DNA from: Naegleria lovaniensis
Taxonomy: Eukaryota; Heterolobosea; Eutetramitea; Acrasida; Naegleriidae
Length of the DNA stretch: 64,000 bases
Direction: 5' to 3'
Assembly: GCF_003324165.1 (NCBI RefSeq)
Contig: NW_025407843.1
Location: 496,001 to 560,000, forward strand
Shown here: positions 11,593 through 21,473 of the stretch, piece by piece
Layout: each line of letters opens with the position of its first letter
Position numbering within the stretch: position 1 is the stretch's first letter
Program-made: the position numbers and the translations under genes
Notes under the pieces: model-generated
What the model saw: only the letters and a program-made list of their open reading frames with translations
Told to the model about the DNA's origin: nothing
Databases searched by the model: none

Positions 11593-11848
11593 AGAATTTT
11601 ATTAAACCACCATCATCCGAATGTGTTACACATTGTTGGTGATGATGACCATGTTGAACAGAGTTGTTGCACAAGCGCCTCAACAACTTGATTCAAGGCA
11701 TGTCCAGAAGTAATTCATTGTTGGCCTTTCATTTGTTTTTAAGTTCTAGCTTGTCATTGTTGAAAATTGGCAACAGATCCAACCAACAACTAGTGACTGA
11801 ACATGTTTCCAAACATACAAGCATCCTCTCAAGTATCCATATCAACAT
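11593..11848. other. Intergenic stretch, nothing recognised
   Basis: No supported open frame, RNA gene or repeat was seen. A 76-codon frame on the plus strand (11664-11894) lacks any domain and overlaps the relic described next. Confidence 0.4.
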
Positions 11849-12088
11849 TTATGGACACATTCGTTTTCGAGGGTGGTTGTTGTCTTTGTTATGAAACAAA
11901 TATAATTGAAATTTGGCTTGAAAACCACATAACAATGACCAAATCACTACGACAACAGATAACACTATGATACCTATTAACAATTCCATGACATTTTCAT
12001 GGACAGATTTCCAAATCAATGCTCGAAAATGAAACAAACATTCAACAATTTTAACCACTCCATTCATCAATGAACTTGTGAAATACAT
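11849..12088 (-). pseudogene. Possible relic of a third 4-TM family gene
   Basis: The minus-strand frame reads MYFTSSLMNGVVKIVE then CLFHF, then a clear membrane helix (LLIGIIVLSVVVVIWSLL) followed by CGFQAKFQLYLF. This parallels the first half of the 4-TM genes at 9042-9623 (ESLFHI ... ALCFQTMFG) and 12503-13120 (GCLFHL ...). The second half of the family is missing, and the frame stops after about 78 codons. It may be a degraded tandem copy or a spurious hydrophobic frame. It lies between the two intact relatives, which favours a local duplication remnant. Confidence 0.3.
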
Positions 12089-12502
12089 GACCAATTCTTT
12101 CTCTGCTGTTCATTTCTTTTCATGCAGGATGGACGTTTCATTTGGAAGAGCATTAATTGGAACCCACAATAAAGGACCACACACATGAAACTCTATGAAA
12201 CACACATCATGATACTGCCACTCCACTTGAAAAACAATCTCTCGTGTAAAATGCAATTCCAAACAATGATGAGTAGAAGGTGAAGGAAATTATTGAATGG
12301 CACCAGTGAGGAAAAAGACACCAATTGGTGTCTACAACGAGAGGCGTGGAAGTGGAGAAGGACATTTTTTGTTGATGCTCTAAAGCTTTCAGTTGTTGTG
12401 AGACAATTGGAAAATTACTAATCAAATACCGAAAGTTAGTTTCCTTATTTATTCTGCATGCAGTCGACAGAGCTCAACAGTGATGACTGTTTGTTATTGA
12501 GA
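12089..12502. other. Intergenic stretch between 4-TM gene and relic
   Basis: Short minus-strand frames are present (e.g. 12207-12425, with a hydrophobic IISFTFYSSLFGIAF stretch). They could be further debris of the 4-TM copy, but no alignment is convincing by eye. Confidence 0.35.
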
Positions 12503-13120
12503 TCAAACATTCATCGAATCAGGGACCTCAGTGAAGGTTTGTGAGTCTGTTGTGTTAAAATTCGATGTTTCTTCATAGTGAGCATTGTTTTCCACATGTT
12601 CACTATCCGGTTTTTCAAAGAGTTCCTTCATTTTCAAACCCACATCGATTGGGATTAAAAAAACTAACAAACATTGACAACAACACAACACAATCATGAA
12701 TACTACCAAAGATTCCGAAACAAAAAGGTCGTTCAACAACTTTCCTAAAAGAACACATTCTCCAATCAGTGGAGCCCCTCCAAATAACACAGAAACAATA
12801 AGAGACACAAAGAGAAGGATCATTTGAGTGTTATCCGATACGAAACAACCACATTTTGAAAACCAACGTTTGAGCTTTTTCATGATGGCAAGTTGAGAAA
12901 GTTGTGGCAATGTGGTGAGAAAGCAAATCACTAGAATGAGTGACATGGAACCAATGGAAAGTATCATGAGAGCTGTGAATGCTTTCGTATGCCAATAGTG
13001 AAGGACGAATTGATGTTGCAAAGCAATTCCTGCGATTATATGAATCAAATGAAAGAGGCATCCGAATGTGAGAAGAATTGCACTAAAGATTAGGGTGGAA
13101 TTTCGAGAAGAATGTGACAT
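12503..13120 (-). CDS. Four-transmembrane protein, family member B
   Basis: This 205-aa protein starts at the ATG at 13120 (MSHSSRNSTL); the longer open frame above it has no ATG. Four helices are visible (SAILLTFGCLFHLIHIIAGI, ALMILSIGSMSLILVICF, LLFVSLIVSVLFGG, LVVFMIVLCCCQCLLVFLI), followed by LKMKELFEK and a short acidic tail with likely phosphosites. It shares the LFH motif and ID..LK..FE end with the gene at 9042-9623. No known family motif is apparent. It is divergent from LYRM4 across about 300 bases. Confidence 0.6.
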   Translation of the reverse strand: MSHSSRNSTLIFSAILLTFGCLFHLIHIIAGIALQHQFVLHYWHTKAFTALMILSIGSMSLILVICFLTTLPQLSQLAIMKKLKRWFSKCGCFVSDNTQMILLFVSLIVSVLFGGAPLIGECVLLGKLLNDLFVSESLVVFMIVLCCCQCLLVFLIPIDVGLKMKELFEKPDSEHVENNAHYEETSNFNTTDSQTFTEVPDSMNV

Positions 13121-13424
13121 TTTTCTTGGTTGGAGTGTTTCAGCTGACTGTTCGTTGTGCAACTTTTAGCAAGATTTGTATTTGGAATGAGAATGGAAAG
13201 AGCAGGAGGTGGGTTATGAGACATTTGTGTTTTTATGTAAGGTATCCAAATACCCAAGCTTTGAGAATTCTCAAAGACTACAGTCGACGAGTAATTAGTA
13301 ACACGCTCTTGTTTCTGGTTCACCAGATGTTGTCCTCTACAGTTTGGAGGATCATGTGGAATCTTTTGAAATCCATTTCCGTTCATGGACTGCGCATGGA
13401 ATGGAGAATCCACCATCAAAAAAA
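13121..13424. other. Divergent intergenic region
   Basis: This separates the 4-TM gene (minus) from LYRM4 (plus) and presumably holds both promoters. Open frames overlapping it on both strands show no domain. Confidence 0.5.
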
Positions 13425-13811
13425 ATGTCTTCTTCGACACTTTCTTCCGCTACTGCTGCTGTTGCTTCGCAACCCACTCGGAAACAAATTCTTGCATTGT
13501 ATCGTGGACTATTGAAAGGAGGAAAAGCTTTTTCGGATTACAACTATAGAGAATATGTGTTGAGATGTACGCGAGAAGATTTTAGAAAATTTAAATCTGT
13601 ACAAGATTCCGAAAAGATTAAACGATTGTATGAAAAGGGTGTTAAGAATTTAGGAGTTGTACAAAGGCAATCATTGATCAATCAAATATATTCTAAACAT
13701 GTGAGCATTATGGATGAGAGAGCTAAAGAGTATAAACAAAACCCAGATTTATTTTCACAACAATATTCTTCAGCACCTTTCGATACAAGTGCTGAACAAG
13801 AAGAGGATTAA
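13425..13811 (+). CDS. LYRM4: LYR-motif protein LYRM4/ISD11, iron-sulfur cluster assembly
   Basis: ISD11 binds and stabilises the mitochondrial cysteine desulfurase NFS1 together with acyl carrier protein. The protein shows the LYR triplet in ILALYRGLLK, then FSDYNYREYVLRCTREDFR, DSEKIKRLYEKGVKNLGVVQRQ and INQIYS, matching the ISD11 order (NYR..Y, DLGV.RRQ, IGQLYS). I chose the ATG at 13425 (MSSSTLSSATAAVASQ), which gives 128 aa and a short Ser/Ala-rich, acid-free leader compatible with mitochondrial import. An in-frame ATG at 13401 and one at 13344 are possible but add an unusual leader. The acidic C-terminal extension (SAEQEED) goes beyond the human 91-aa form. Confidence 0.9.
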   Translation: MSSSTLSSATAAVASQPTRKQILALYRGLLKGGKAFSDYNYREYVLRCTREDFRKFKSVQDSEKIKRLYEKGVKNLGVVQRQSLINQIYSKHVSIMDERAKEYKQNPDLFSQQYSSAPFDTSAEQEED

Positions 13812-13947
13812 AGCGTACACTTCAATTATCTTGAGATTTTACAAACTAATTACGCTCGGTGTAATTACTGGCAGAATACAGACTTCAAAGAACAAAACGT
13901 TTCATTTCAATTAAATTATTATTATTTTTGGATTTCATGCATCATTA

Positions 13948-16845
13948 TTAATAATAATCCCACTGGCCTGTTGCTCCAGATTTTGGATTGAGACTGAAAG
14001 AATCACCTACAACCTCAATTTCAACTTCGCTCAAGTCATCAAATGGAGTCATACCATAAATATCTTTGAGGTTGGTATCAACTTTGTAGTGTGACACCAA
14101 TCGGTGAATAATTGGAATATTTGTAACTGTTCGTGCTAAAATGTGGAGGATAGATCTTGACTCATTATTCAAAACATGAGCCAATTTTGGCTCTTTTTGA
14201 AGTGCAAGTTCAACAGCAAGCTGTTCTTTAAAGACCAGAGGAATATGTAAAAATGTATCACCGAGCTCATTGCGATACAATAAATCATGATTTGGTACGA
14301 CATCTAGGAAAAGAGCCGAGCATTGGAAGGTTGTTTGAAATACAAAAGCAGCGCTTGGAATAGAAATGTACGAAAAGGAGGGATCAATTTCTTCTTTGAC
14401 TGTTTTCAAGTGATGTGGAGAAATAACACACTTCACAGGAGAGAATATGAGATTGGTGTCAAGTTTGTCTGCTTTTTTCTTGATAAATCTCAAGATCTTG
14501 GAGAATAAGTCAATGTCAGCCTTAATTCTAAGAGAATAAATAAATAAATATCTCAAAATCGAGTCAAAACTCTTTCCAGAGGAATATTTTGCTTGTAAAA
14601 AGGTGAGAATGTCTTCCAAGTAATCCTTGGTCATGCCAAACGCTAATTCCTCCATGCTGTTCTCGACTTTCAACCCAGCAATGACAGCCCTACTGAACTC
14701 TGTGTCAACACTAAACCAAGTATATGTTCCTGCGATTGGACTAGGAAAGAATCGCCCGTTCTGATAAGTATTAGCCAAATATACAGCGTATTCAAATAAT
14801 TCGGGCTTTAAAAACGACTTTTGAGTGATACATTCTAAAGGAAAGAGATAATCTCTAAATAATACATCCACAGCATCCTTAACTTTGAGAAGGTAATCAA
14901 TTCCTTGGTCGTCGTTCTCATGATAGTAATAATTTCCCATCCATCTGGGGAAAAGAGCGCTAAAATCTTGCCTGAATGCTCTAACACTTGATATAATCTC
15001 TACAAATGTGTCTGTCGTATAAGTCAAAGCATTGTTAATAAAGAGTGCAATATTTTGGGAATTTCCTCTCGATTCAATTCTTCTTTCTCCAAAAAATACA
15101 TTCTTATACTTGGTAAATATGTCATAGTCTTCGAGTTCTGGCTCTTCCAATTGCATTAAACTGAAACAAATTGTGTCTATGGTTGGATTTTTCTCAAGTA
15201 ACTGGTCCAAAAAGGAGGTTGATCCAGTGGAAAGACATTCTTTGTAGCAGCCACATAAATCGATGATGGAAAGGTTGGGTAGTGTTGGTGTTTCGATAAT
15301 GGTATCTTTTGCGTGTTTAAAGAAGGGTATGTACAAAGAAGACCAACCCACAAGGCTAAGTTTACGTAATCCCTTGCAACATGAAAGGACAATTTTTGTG
15401 TCTAAATCACTTCCTTGTCCTAAATAAAGGTGTTGCAGCGTGGTGTTGTGACCGACGAATTCCAATACTTCCTCAACATTGTCAGTGTACTTGGGTGATG
15501 TGGTGTGTAGATTGAAAAGACTGCACGTAGCCAACATCTCAAATGGAATGACATCCTCGTAAATGAGATGTGTAGGCTTTAGGGAGAGTTCAGTATCATC
15601 CTCTGTTTTCCATGCAAACGCTTTCTTTTCCGATTTTTTAGTTTCTCCTCTTCTGAAAGAAGAAAGGTCTTGGTCCTGGTCCTTGATAACTTGTTTGATG
15701 GTCATTTGAATATCAGCATCTGAAATTTCACAAGTAGGTTGGTGATTCGATAGTGTTCCCCAAATACTTTGAACGCTATTCAACACAAGACTGGTATTGT
15801 CATCAGTCTCCTCCTCCTTTTTAGTCTCCTCATCCATCGTGGCACTTTCAAAGTTTTCATCGTCATGGTAACTGTCTTTCACTTTAAAACGGTTGGGTAC
15901 TTTGGCGGAAATTGGTTTTGAGAAGAAGTCTTCATGGTCAGATGCCTGCATATCGTTTTCATTGTTTGGATCTTTGACAGGTCTTGGTTTCAAAAATAAG
16001 GCCTCAATTTCAGCTTTGTCTTGATACATTAAAACATCATTCATATCAGTACGACCCTCCATATACAATCTCTGAGCTCTAATAAAAGTAAGGAAGAATA
16101 TGAAAGACTTTTTCTCTACAGCCGTGGACATGTCAAGAGTTGTTGTGTGTTTCAATAGACAATGTTTCATTCTAATGGCATACTCTTTGTTGATCAGCCT
16201 CTTCTTGTGGTTGGCGAAGAAAATGGTGTCATGCTCATACATGCATCCATGAGCTCTCTTCTTTTCAATTTCAGCTGGGTCTAAAGGATTGAATTCATGA
16301 TAAAACACGGTTCGGGGATCATTGATTTCAACCACTTTTAGATTTCTCGTTAAAGTCTGTTCCATGAGAGCCATTCTCTTTGAATAGGTCGGAATGAAAT
16401 CAATAATGTCATACTTGAGATCAGAAGGTAAATCTCGTAACAAGATGGAAAGGTTTTCCAAATCATCATCCATCGATGGTGATGATGATGAGCTGCTACT
16501 ACTCTTCCAAAGTCTTCTCTGATCTTGAACAATCCATAATTTAGTCAAATCGGAAACATGTTCATATTGTTGTTCAATAGGAATCATCATGTCCTGGTGA
16601 TGAGTGGTACCACCATTCTGATCAAGATTTTGAGTAGCTATGGCAATAGCCTTTTCCATCTGAGTCTTCAAAATGTCTTTTGGTTTCTCTGCATCATCAT
16701 GATGAAGAGATTTGACTTCTTGTTTCGCTTTTTTGGATCGAGGAACATGATGCTGTGGCGTAACATTCCATACTCCACGATAATGTCTACCGTACGGAGC
16801 AGGTCCACCTGTGGATTTTCTTGCAGTTTGCTTGGTTCTTGCCAT
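13948..16845 (-). CDS. Histone H3 tail fused to F-box-like/LRR/ankyrin protein
   Basis: This single-exon gene encodes 965 aa. After the initiator Met the protein reads ARTKQTARKSTGG, identical to canonical H3 residues 1-13. PAP follows where H3 has KAP (15 of 16 matching), after which similarity ends. Residues equivalent to H3 K4, R8, K9, S10 and T11 are kept; K14 is Pro and K27 is absent. A basic stretch follows (PRSKKAKQ, about 35-42), then an F-box-like segment (about 137-170, LRDLPSDLKYDIIDF), acidic linkers, LRR-like strands (about 460-560) and C-terminal ankyrin-like units (ELGDTFLHIPL, SRSILHILA, DIYGMTPFDDL). No histone fold is present. The H3-like tail is directly visible. A role as a modifiable histone mimic is inference. 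Confidence 0.9.
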   Translation of the reverse strand: MARTKQTARKSTGGPAPYGRHYRGVWNVTPQHHVPRSKKAKQEVKSLHHDDAEKPKDILKTQMEKAIAIATQNLDQNGGTTHHQDMMIPIEQQYEHVSDLTKLWIVQDQRRLWKSSSSSSSSPSMDDDLENLSILLRDLPSDLKYDIIDFIPTYSKRMALMEQTLTRNLKVVEINDPRTVFYHEFNPLDPAEIEKKRAHGCMYEHDTIFFANHKKRLINKEYAIRMKHCLLKHTTTLDMSTAVEKKSFIFFLTFIRAQRLYMEGRTDMNDVLMYQDKAEIEALFLKPRPVKDPNNENDMQASDHEDFFSKPISAKVPNRFKVKDSYHDDENFESATMDEETKKEEETDDNTSLVLNSVQSIWGTLSNHQPTCEISDADIQMTIKQVIKDQDQDLSSFRRGETKKSEKKAFAWKTEDDTELSLKPTHLIYEDVIPFEMLATCSLFNLHTTSPKYTDNVEEVLEFVGHNTTLQHLYLGQGSDLDTKIVLSCCKGLRKLSLVGWSSLYIPFFKHAKDTIIETPTLPNLSIIDLCGCYKECLSTGSTSFLDQLLEKNPTIDTICFSLMQLEEPELEDYDIFTKYKNVFFGERRIESRGNSQNIALFINNALTYTTDTFVEIISSVRAFRQDFSALFPRWMGNYYYHENDDQGIDYLLKVKDAVDVLFRDYLFPLECITQKSFLKPELFEYAVYLANTYQNGRFFPSPIAGTYTWFSVDTEFSRAVIAGLKVENSMEELAFGMTKDYLEDILTFLQAKYSSGKSFDSILRYLFIYSLRIKADIDLFSKILRFIKKKADKLDTNLIFSPVKCVISPHHLKTVKEEIDPSFSYISIPSAAFVFQTTFQCSALFLDVVPNHDLLYRNELGDTFLHIPLVFKEQLAVELALQKEPKLAHVLNNESRSILHILARTVTNIPIIHRLVSHYKVDTNLKDIYGMTPFDDLSEVEIEVVGDSFSLNPKSGATGQWDYY

Positions 16846-16973
16846 GCTGATTTAATTGAAAGTCGGTGGAGGCCTGCCAATAAATTATCGCAAATTTTTG
16901 TGTAGAAATTCTTTAATTTTTGGGAATGAATTACAACGTTTCAGTTCCTTATGAAAAAGTGACGCACTGTGGT

Positions 16974-18706
16974 TTAACTCGAGCCAAAATTTACAAGCGA
17001 GTTTGTTTCCGTTTTAGATAATACATGTACTACTTCAACATCATGTGACATCTTAATTTTGAAAATATCTAGTGGTAAAACAATGGATAACCAAATAATA
17101 ACCTTACAATAACGTTGGAACTTGTTTCTTCGAGATGATCTTGGTGTGCTGGACAAGTGTTTGCATTAATGACCTGTGTCAATAATTGTTGCTTTAGAGG
17201 TTGCATGGTTTCTGAAAGTGACATGGTCGTGCTTGTCATTTTCAAATAGCTCGTGTTTGTGGTGGGATCAGTGAATAAGTGTTGATAGTACACTCCTCTG
17301 TTTCTTCGTCCATTGATATTGAGCAGTGTGGCAATTGGGAAGTTGTGAATGAATACTATGACTGAAAAAAGTGTCTTTCTGATAATTACCAACATATAAA
17401 ATAGAAATGCAAAGGTAAAATAATACACCGCAACAGTAAAATATAGAAAAATGCAAATTGTGAAAAGTATTGTACCAAGCACGAGCTGCTCATTGCTATA
17501 GTCGTCACAATTGTCTAATCGTTTTCTGAGAGGGTTATTCTTTTTTCCTCTAAATAATCTCCAAAGAGAAAGGGTAATCTGTATGAGTTGTGAATAGAGC
17601 CTCCTAGTTATTCTGTAGAAAAGTAGAATATTTACAGAGGCTAACATGAAACAGTCAGATACTGCTGCAATAAGCGTGGAAAAGCCTGTCATGCAACAGG
17701 CAATAACTACAGTTAGCGTCAAATTTTTAGATAGCAATATAACAGTCTCATTGTCAGCTACGAGAGAATAACATAATTCGAAAAGTGATTTCCACCATGT
17801 GATTCCCCCAATAGCCATATTCCCCAATAACAAGTTGAGTTGTCGATTCAGCTTAAATCCTCCAGGATTGCTGTCTCGAATTAGCCACTCAAAATGATTT
17901 ACTACCATTTTGAAAAATCCTTCGTAAATGATTAGAAATTGATTCTTAGCTTTGCTAAAGGCGTCTGTATAATAAAGCGAATAAATAAAGTACGCAAATA
18001 AAAAACCCAAAATAATGTCCACAATTGAATTTAAGGTGATTGGGTCATGAATTCTTGATGAAATGCATCTCCACCATGTACTGCCGATAAGAGATTGATG
18101 CTCCTCTTCTAAATAGGAGTGAGTCTTTTCTATCTTTGTATTGTTTGACTCATTATTGATACAATCTAAAAAAGTTGTACAACTCTCACTCATTTCTCCA
18201 TCCTTGGTATAAGAATTGTATTTCACTCCGTCTTGGTAATATATACAATAAATACCAACGCTATTGGTCCTACAAATATCTATTCCATTTAAAAATAAAT
18301 TACAAATTTTAAGAGAATGCGTCCTTGTATCAACTCGTAACACAATAAATATTTTCTCCTGTCCATCTTGTAAACAATTGTTTCGTGTTAAATTGCAATA
18401 ATTTTGAGATTCCGAGTCATTACTATCCATTTCAAATTTAATTTTTCCAACAAGCGTATCTTGTTGTGAAAGCTTTCCATGTTTGAAATCTGATTGCCTA
18501 ACCACTTTCTTGATCACCACATCCACTGATGTCGTATTTGGTTGTTGTAAAAAATTGTCATGACTTGAAGGATGATCAATGATTACTCCCATCGCTAGAA
18601 ATGTTTCATCACATGCATTCTTCTCTTTTCCAAGACGATGCCAGTATGAAAGGACTTGCTCGGAAAGCCTTGTCGGGATTAACACCGAGCAACAGCCAGC
18701 GTTCAT
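16974..18706 (-). CDS. PIGQ: PIG-Q/GPI1, GPI-GlcNAc transferase complex subunit
   Basis: GPI1/PIG-Q is an ER membrane subunit of the complex that adds GlcNAc to phosphatidylinositol, the first step of GPI-anchor synthesis. Diagnostic segments are visible: NPGGFKLNRQLNLLLG, SLWRLFRGKKNNPLRKRLD, EQLVLGTILFTICIFLYF, and NFPIATLLN near the end, among several membrane helices. The soluble N-terminal half is poorly conserved. The long exon (17108-18706) ends at a GTAAGG donor. A 56-nt intron (17052-17107) restores a short final exon ending VNFGSS at 16974, giving about 558 aa. Without splicing the frame stops a few codons later at 17069, so the C-terminus is slightly uncertain. Confidence 0.85.
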
Positions 18707-18874
18707 TATGACAATATTTTTTTTGTGCTCTGCAAGTAAAGAGTCCCTTGCAAGAAACCCACATGAATATGCATGACTGCTCCCCTTTCAACAATGGTTG
18801 AAAAACTCAATGGTTGCAGACTGAATTTCAGAAGAAATAGCACAAATTGAAAATTGTAAAAAATTGAAAAAAAA

Positions 18875-19980
18875 ATGTTGAATAGAATTGCCACTACCTC
18901 CCGCAAAATTAAACTCTCTAGATGTTGTGCTGTTTCATCATCTTCTAAACTTGCCCGTAATGCTACAAGTGTAAATACAATTTGTTCATATCATACAACA
19001 CAAAGTAGATGTGAAACAAAAGTTGTTCTTCCTCAAAAAGGAGAGGTTGTTCTGCCAGATAAAATCAAGAAAATAGGCGATGAAGTTTTGGCTCTCAATG
19101 TTTTGGAAAGTATAATGCTTCAACAATATTTGAGAGTAAGTATTCAATACCATACGTGAAATAGTAGTGATGCGAATTACATCATTTTTCTTTCCGCAAT
19201 GATGATGATGTACTTCTGTATGATTATTATAACAATACATCATGGACTAACAATGACTACCATTCCATCATTCCAATATTGTTATGGTATTCTTTGTTAT
19301 GGCAAACCTCATCGGTATCATGCCGTTTTCTTCAATTTTAATATTAACAAACAACAACAACCAATAACCCACAATTCAAAATGATTGAATTCACCAAATG
19401 AACCACTTCTTTCTTCCCATATCAACATTAACAACATGAAAATTCTTCAATTGTTTTCATCATTTCTTCTTCATTATTATTGGCTCATCACTTTCATCTT
19501 GGCGTCTCAACAACAAAACCTATCATCAATTATTACTCTCGCATATCATCACAATAGAATCAAGCTGGTTTTGATATTGATGTTCCAAACCCTGTTGAAG
19601 CCATGCTCAAGGTCGGATTGGGTCTCAATTTCGGCCCATTGGGAGGTGGTATGGCAATGAATCCAGCCATGATGCAAGCTATGGCTTCAGCACAAGCTGC
19701 TCCAGCCGCAACCCAAGCAAAGGAGGAACCAAAGGAAGAAGAAAAGAAGAAGGAAAACGTCAAGTCTGTATTCAACGTTAAAATTGAAAAGGTTGACGAA
19801 AAGGGTAAAATCTCTGTAATCAAGGAATTGAGAAAGATTGACAAGAACCTTACCCTCAAGGCAGCCAAGGAAATGGTTGAATCTGCACCAGTTGTTATAC
19901 AAAAGGATGCTCCAAAGGAAGAGGCTGAAGCTCTCAAGAAGACATTGGAAGAAATGGGTGCAACAGTTGTTTTGGAGTAA
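18875..19980 (+). CDS. MRPL12: Mitochondrial ribosomal protein bL12m (MRPL12)
   Basis: bL12 forms the ribosomal stalk that recruits translation GTPases. Exon 1 (18875-19135) gives a basic, Ser-rich, acid-free leader typical of mitochondrial import, then LPDKIKKIGDEVLALNVLESIMLQQYLR. Exon 2 (19558-19980) gives an Ala/Pro/Met/Gln hinge and the conserved C-terminal domain: FNVKIEKVDEKGKISVIKELRKI, LTLKAAKEMVESAP and a VVLE end. The intron is 422 nt (GTAAGT...ATAG, phase 0), far longer than most introns here. The predicted precursor is 227 aa. An AATAAA word follows the stop at about 20020. Confidence 0.92.
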
Positions 19981-20201
19981 ATTACTGATTTTGGCTAATT
20001 GGGACTAAGATAACGATGGAATAAACCCCAAACATTCAAATATATTATCTCATAATCCTTAAACACTTGCTGGCGTGAATGAATAAAAGTGACATGCAAT
20101 TCCATGTTCTTACCACAGAGCAGATTGAACGATTGAGGAAATGATACAACCAACAAGTATGTAACATGACAAGAAAACTTTTTTGTTGTTTCTACACATA
20201 A

Positions 20202-21166
20202 TTATTGAATTTGGAATTCCTTCTTTTTCACTCTGACTTCGTCATCTTCCAATTGATAAATATAATTCACAACATTCGATCCTTGAATATCCATCAATAC
20301 AAATGTTGGTATCACATTCTCTGTGAGTGGAGAAAAAGCTCCAGTTGCACTTCCTGGGTTTACAAAATACTTTCCTTGATATTCAAATGTTTTATGCTCA
20401 TGAGTATGTCCAGACACTAAGAGTTGCACGTCCAACTTTCTTTGCCACATGGCCAATGACTCTTTATCATTCCAAGGCACAACTTGATGTCCATGAATGA
20501 GACCAATCTTAACTTGTCCAATTTCCACAACCTCAAATTCCTTAGCTGGAGGAACGCCCTTAATCTTTTCATCGAACTCTCCCTTCACAATATGAACATC
20601 GGGAGCAATAGTTTTCAAATATTCATAAGTTTCTTTAGAACATAAATTACCAGTGCAGAGAATGTGTTGAATTCTGCCAGGAACGAGTAGGGCTTTAAAT
20701 TGTTCGGGAAGATCACTGGCCCGATGAGGAATGTGGAGGTCTCCAATGACTAGGACGAGCTGTTGTTGTTGTTGTTGTTGTTAGAATTTTCATTTGTGTT
20801 GTCGTGATGATGTCAATGATTGGAAAATAAATTCATCCATTTGGGTTTGTTGTTGAAATAATCATTTGGAAATAATAATCATCGTCAACCGTTGAGTTTG
20901 TTGTTGGAATATTCATCATCATCATTTGGAAATAATCAAAATTATATAATTTTTATAAATCCACATCATACGGAATGATCATTGAAAGTTATGATTCATA
21001 TCGTTATGATTTTATCATCCGAAGGATTCAATATTGACACCAGTGTCCATCGTTTGAGATAATCAAGAAGCAATGTTTATCAAATAATATCGGATCATGA
21101 GATTAACATTCACAAGTTTGAAAAGGTCTGAGAGGAACTAAATCTTCTTCAAGTACGTACCACCAT
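20202..21166 (-). CDS. VPS29: Retromer subunit VPS29
   Basis: VPS29 is the metallophosphoesterase-fold subunit of retromer, which retrieves cargo from endosomes. The main exon (20202-20759) reads [78 protein letters not shown] and SFVLMDIQ-like [10 protein letters not shown], following animal VPS29 closely. Its start needs an upstream exon. I find ATG GTG followed by a GTACGT donor at 21161-21166, which gives [11 protein letters not shown] and 187 aa (human about 182). The intron is 401 nt, ends in a (TTG)n tract and contains an internal duplication. The two-codon first exon is inferred from sense and splice sites, not proven. Confidence 0.9.
20762..20940 (-). repeat. Repeats in VPS29 intron: (TTG)n tract and duplicated segment
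   Basis: On the plus strand a run of TTG units at about 20762-20780 abuts the splice acceptor. Downstream, a segment containing tttgttgttg ... catttggaaataat occurs twice, at about 20845-20880 and 20896-20935. The pattern suggests slippage-driven intron growth. Confidence 0.6.
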
Positions 21167-21473
21167 GTCAGCGTTCTTGTGTGGAAGATTTTTTGTGTGT
21201 AAGAAAAGAATTTGCAACTTTTATCATAACTGTTTATTATTGAAAGAGAGTGAAAGAGGAAATGTCAATCCATAGTAAAATGGTTTAAAGTAATACTATC
21301 CAACTGTGACATTTGAATAGTAGAAACTAGAGCCACAAGGTGCTCCAAAGCATTGACCAGGGTGATAATACATTAAATGATAATGATGGGTAGGGATTTG
21401 GAAAATGATTTTGAGTGGTAGATGTGTTTAGAAAGTTTGGCATTGCAAAATGTGTACTTAAATTCTTCAAGTC
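21167..21473. other. Intergenic region upstream of VPS29
   Basis: This AT-rich stretch holds the VPS29 promoter and the 3' end of the endosulfine-like gene. No further gene was seen. Confidence 0.5.

Noticed and set aside
16974-17156. Separate 60-aa minus-strand gene
   Set aside because: Better explained as the last exon of PIGQ joined by a 56-nt intron.
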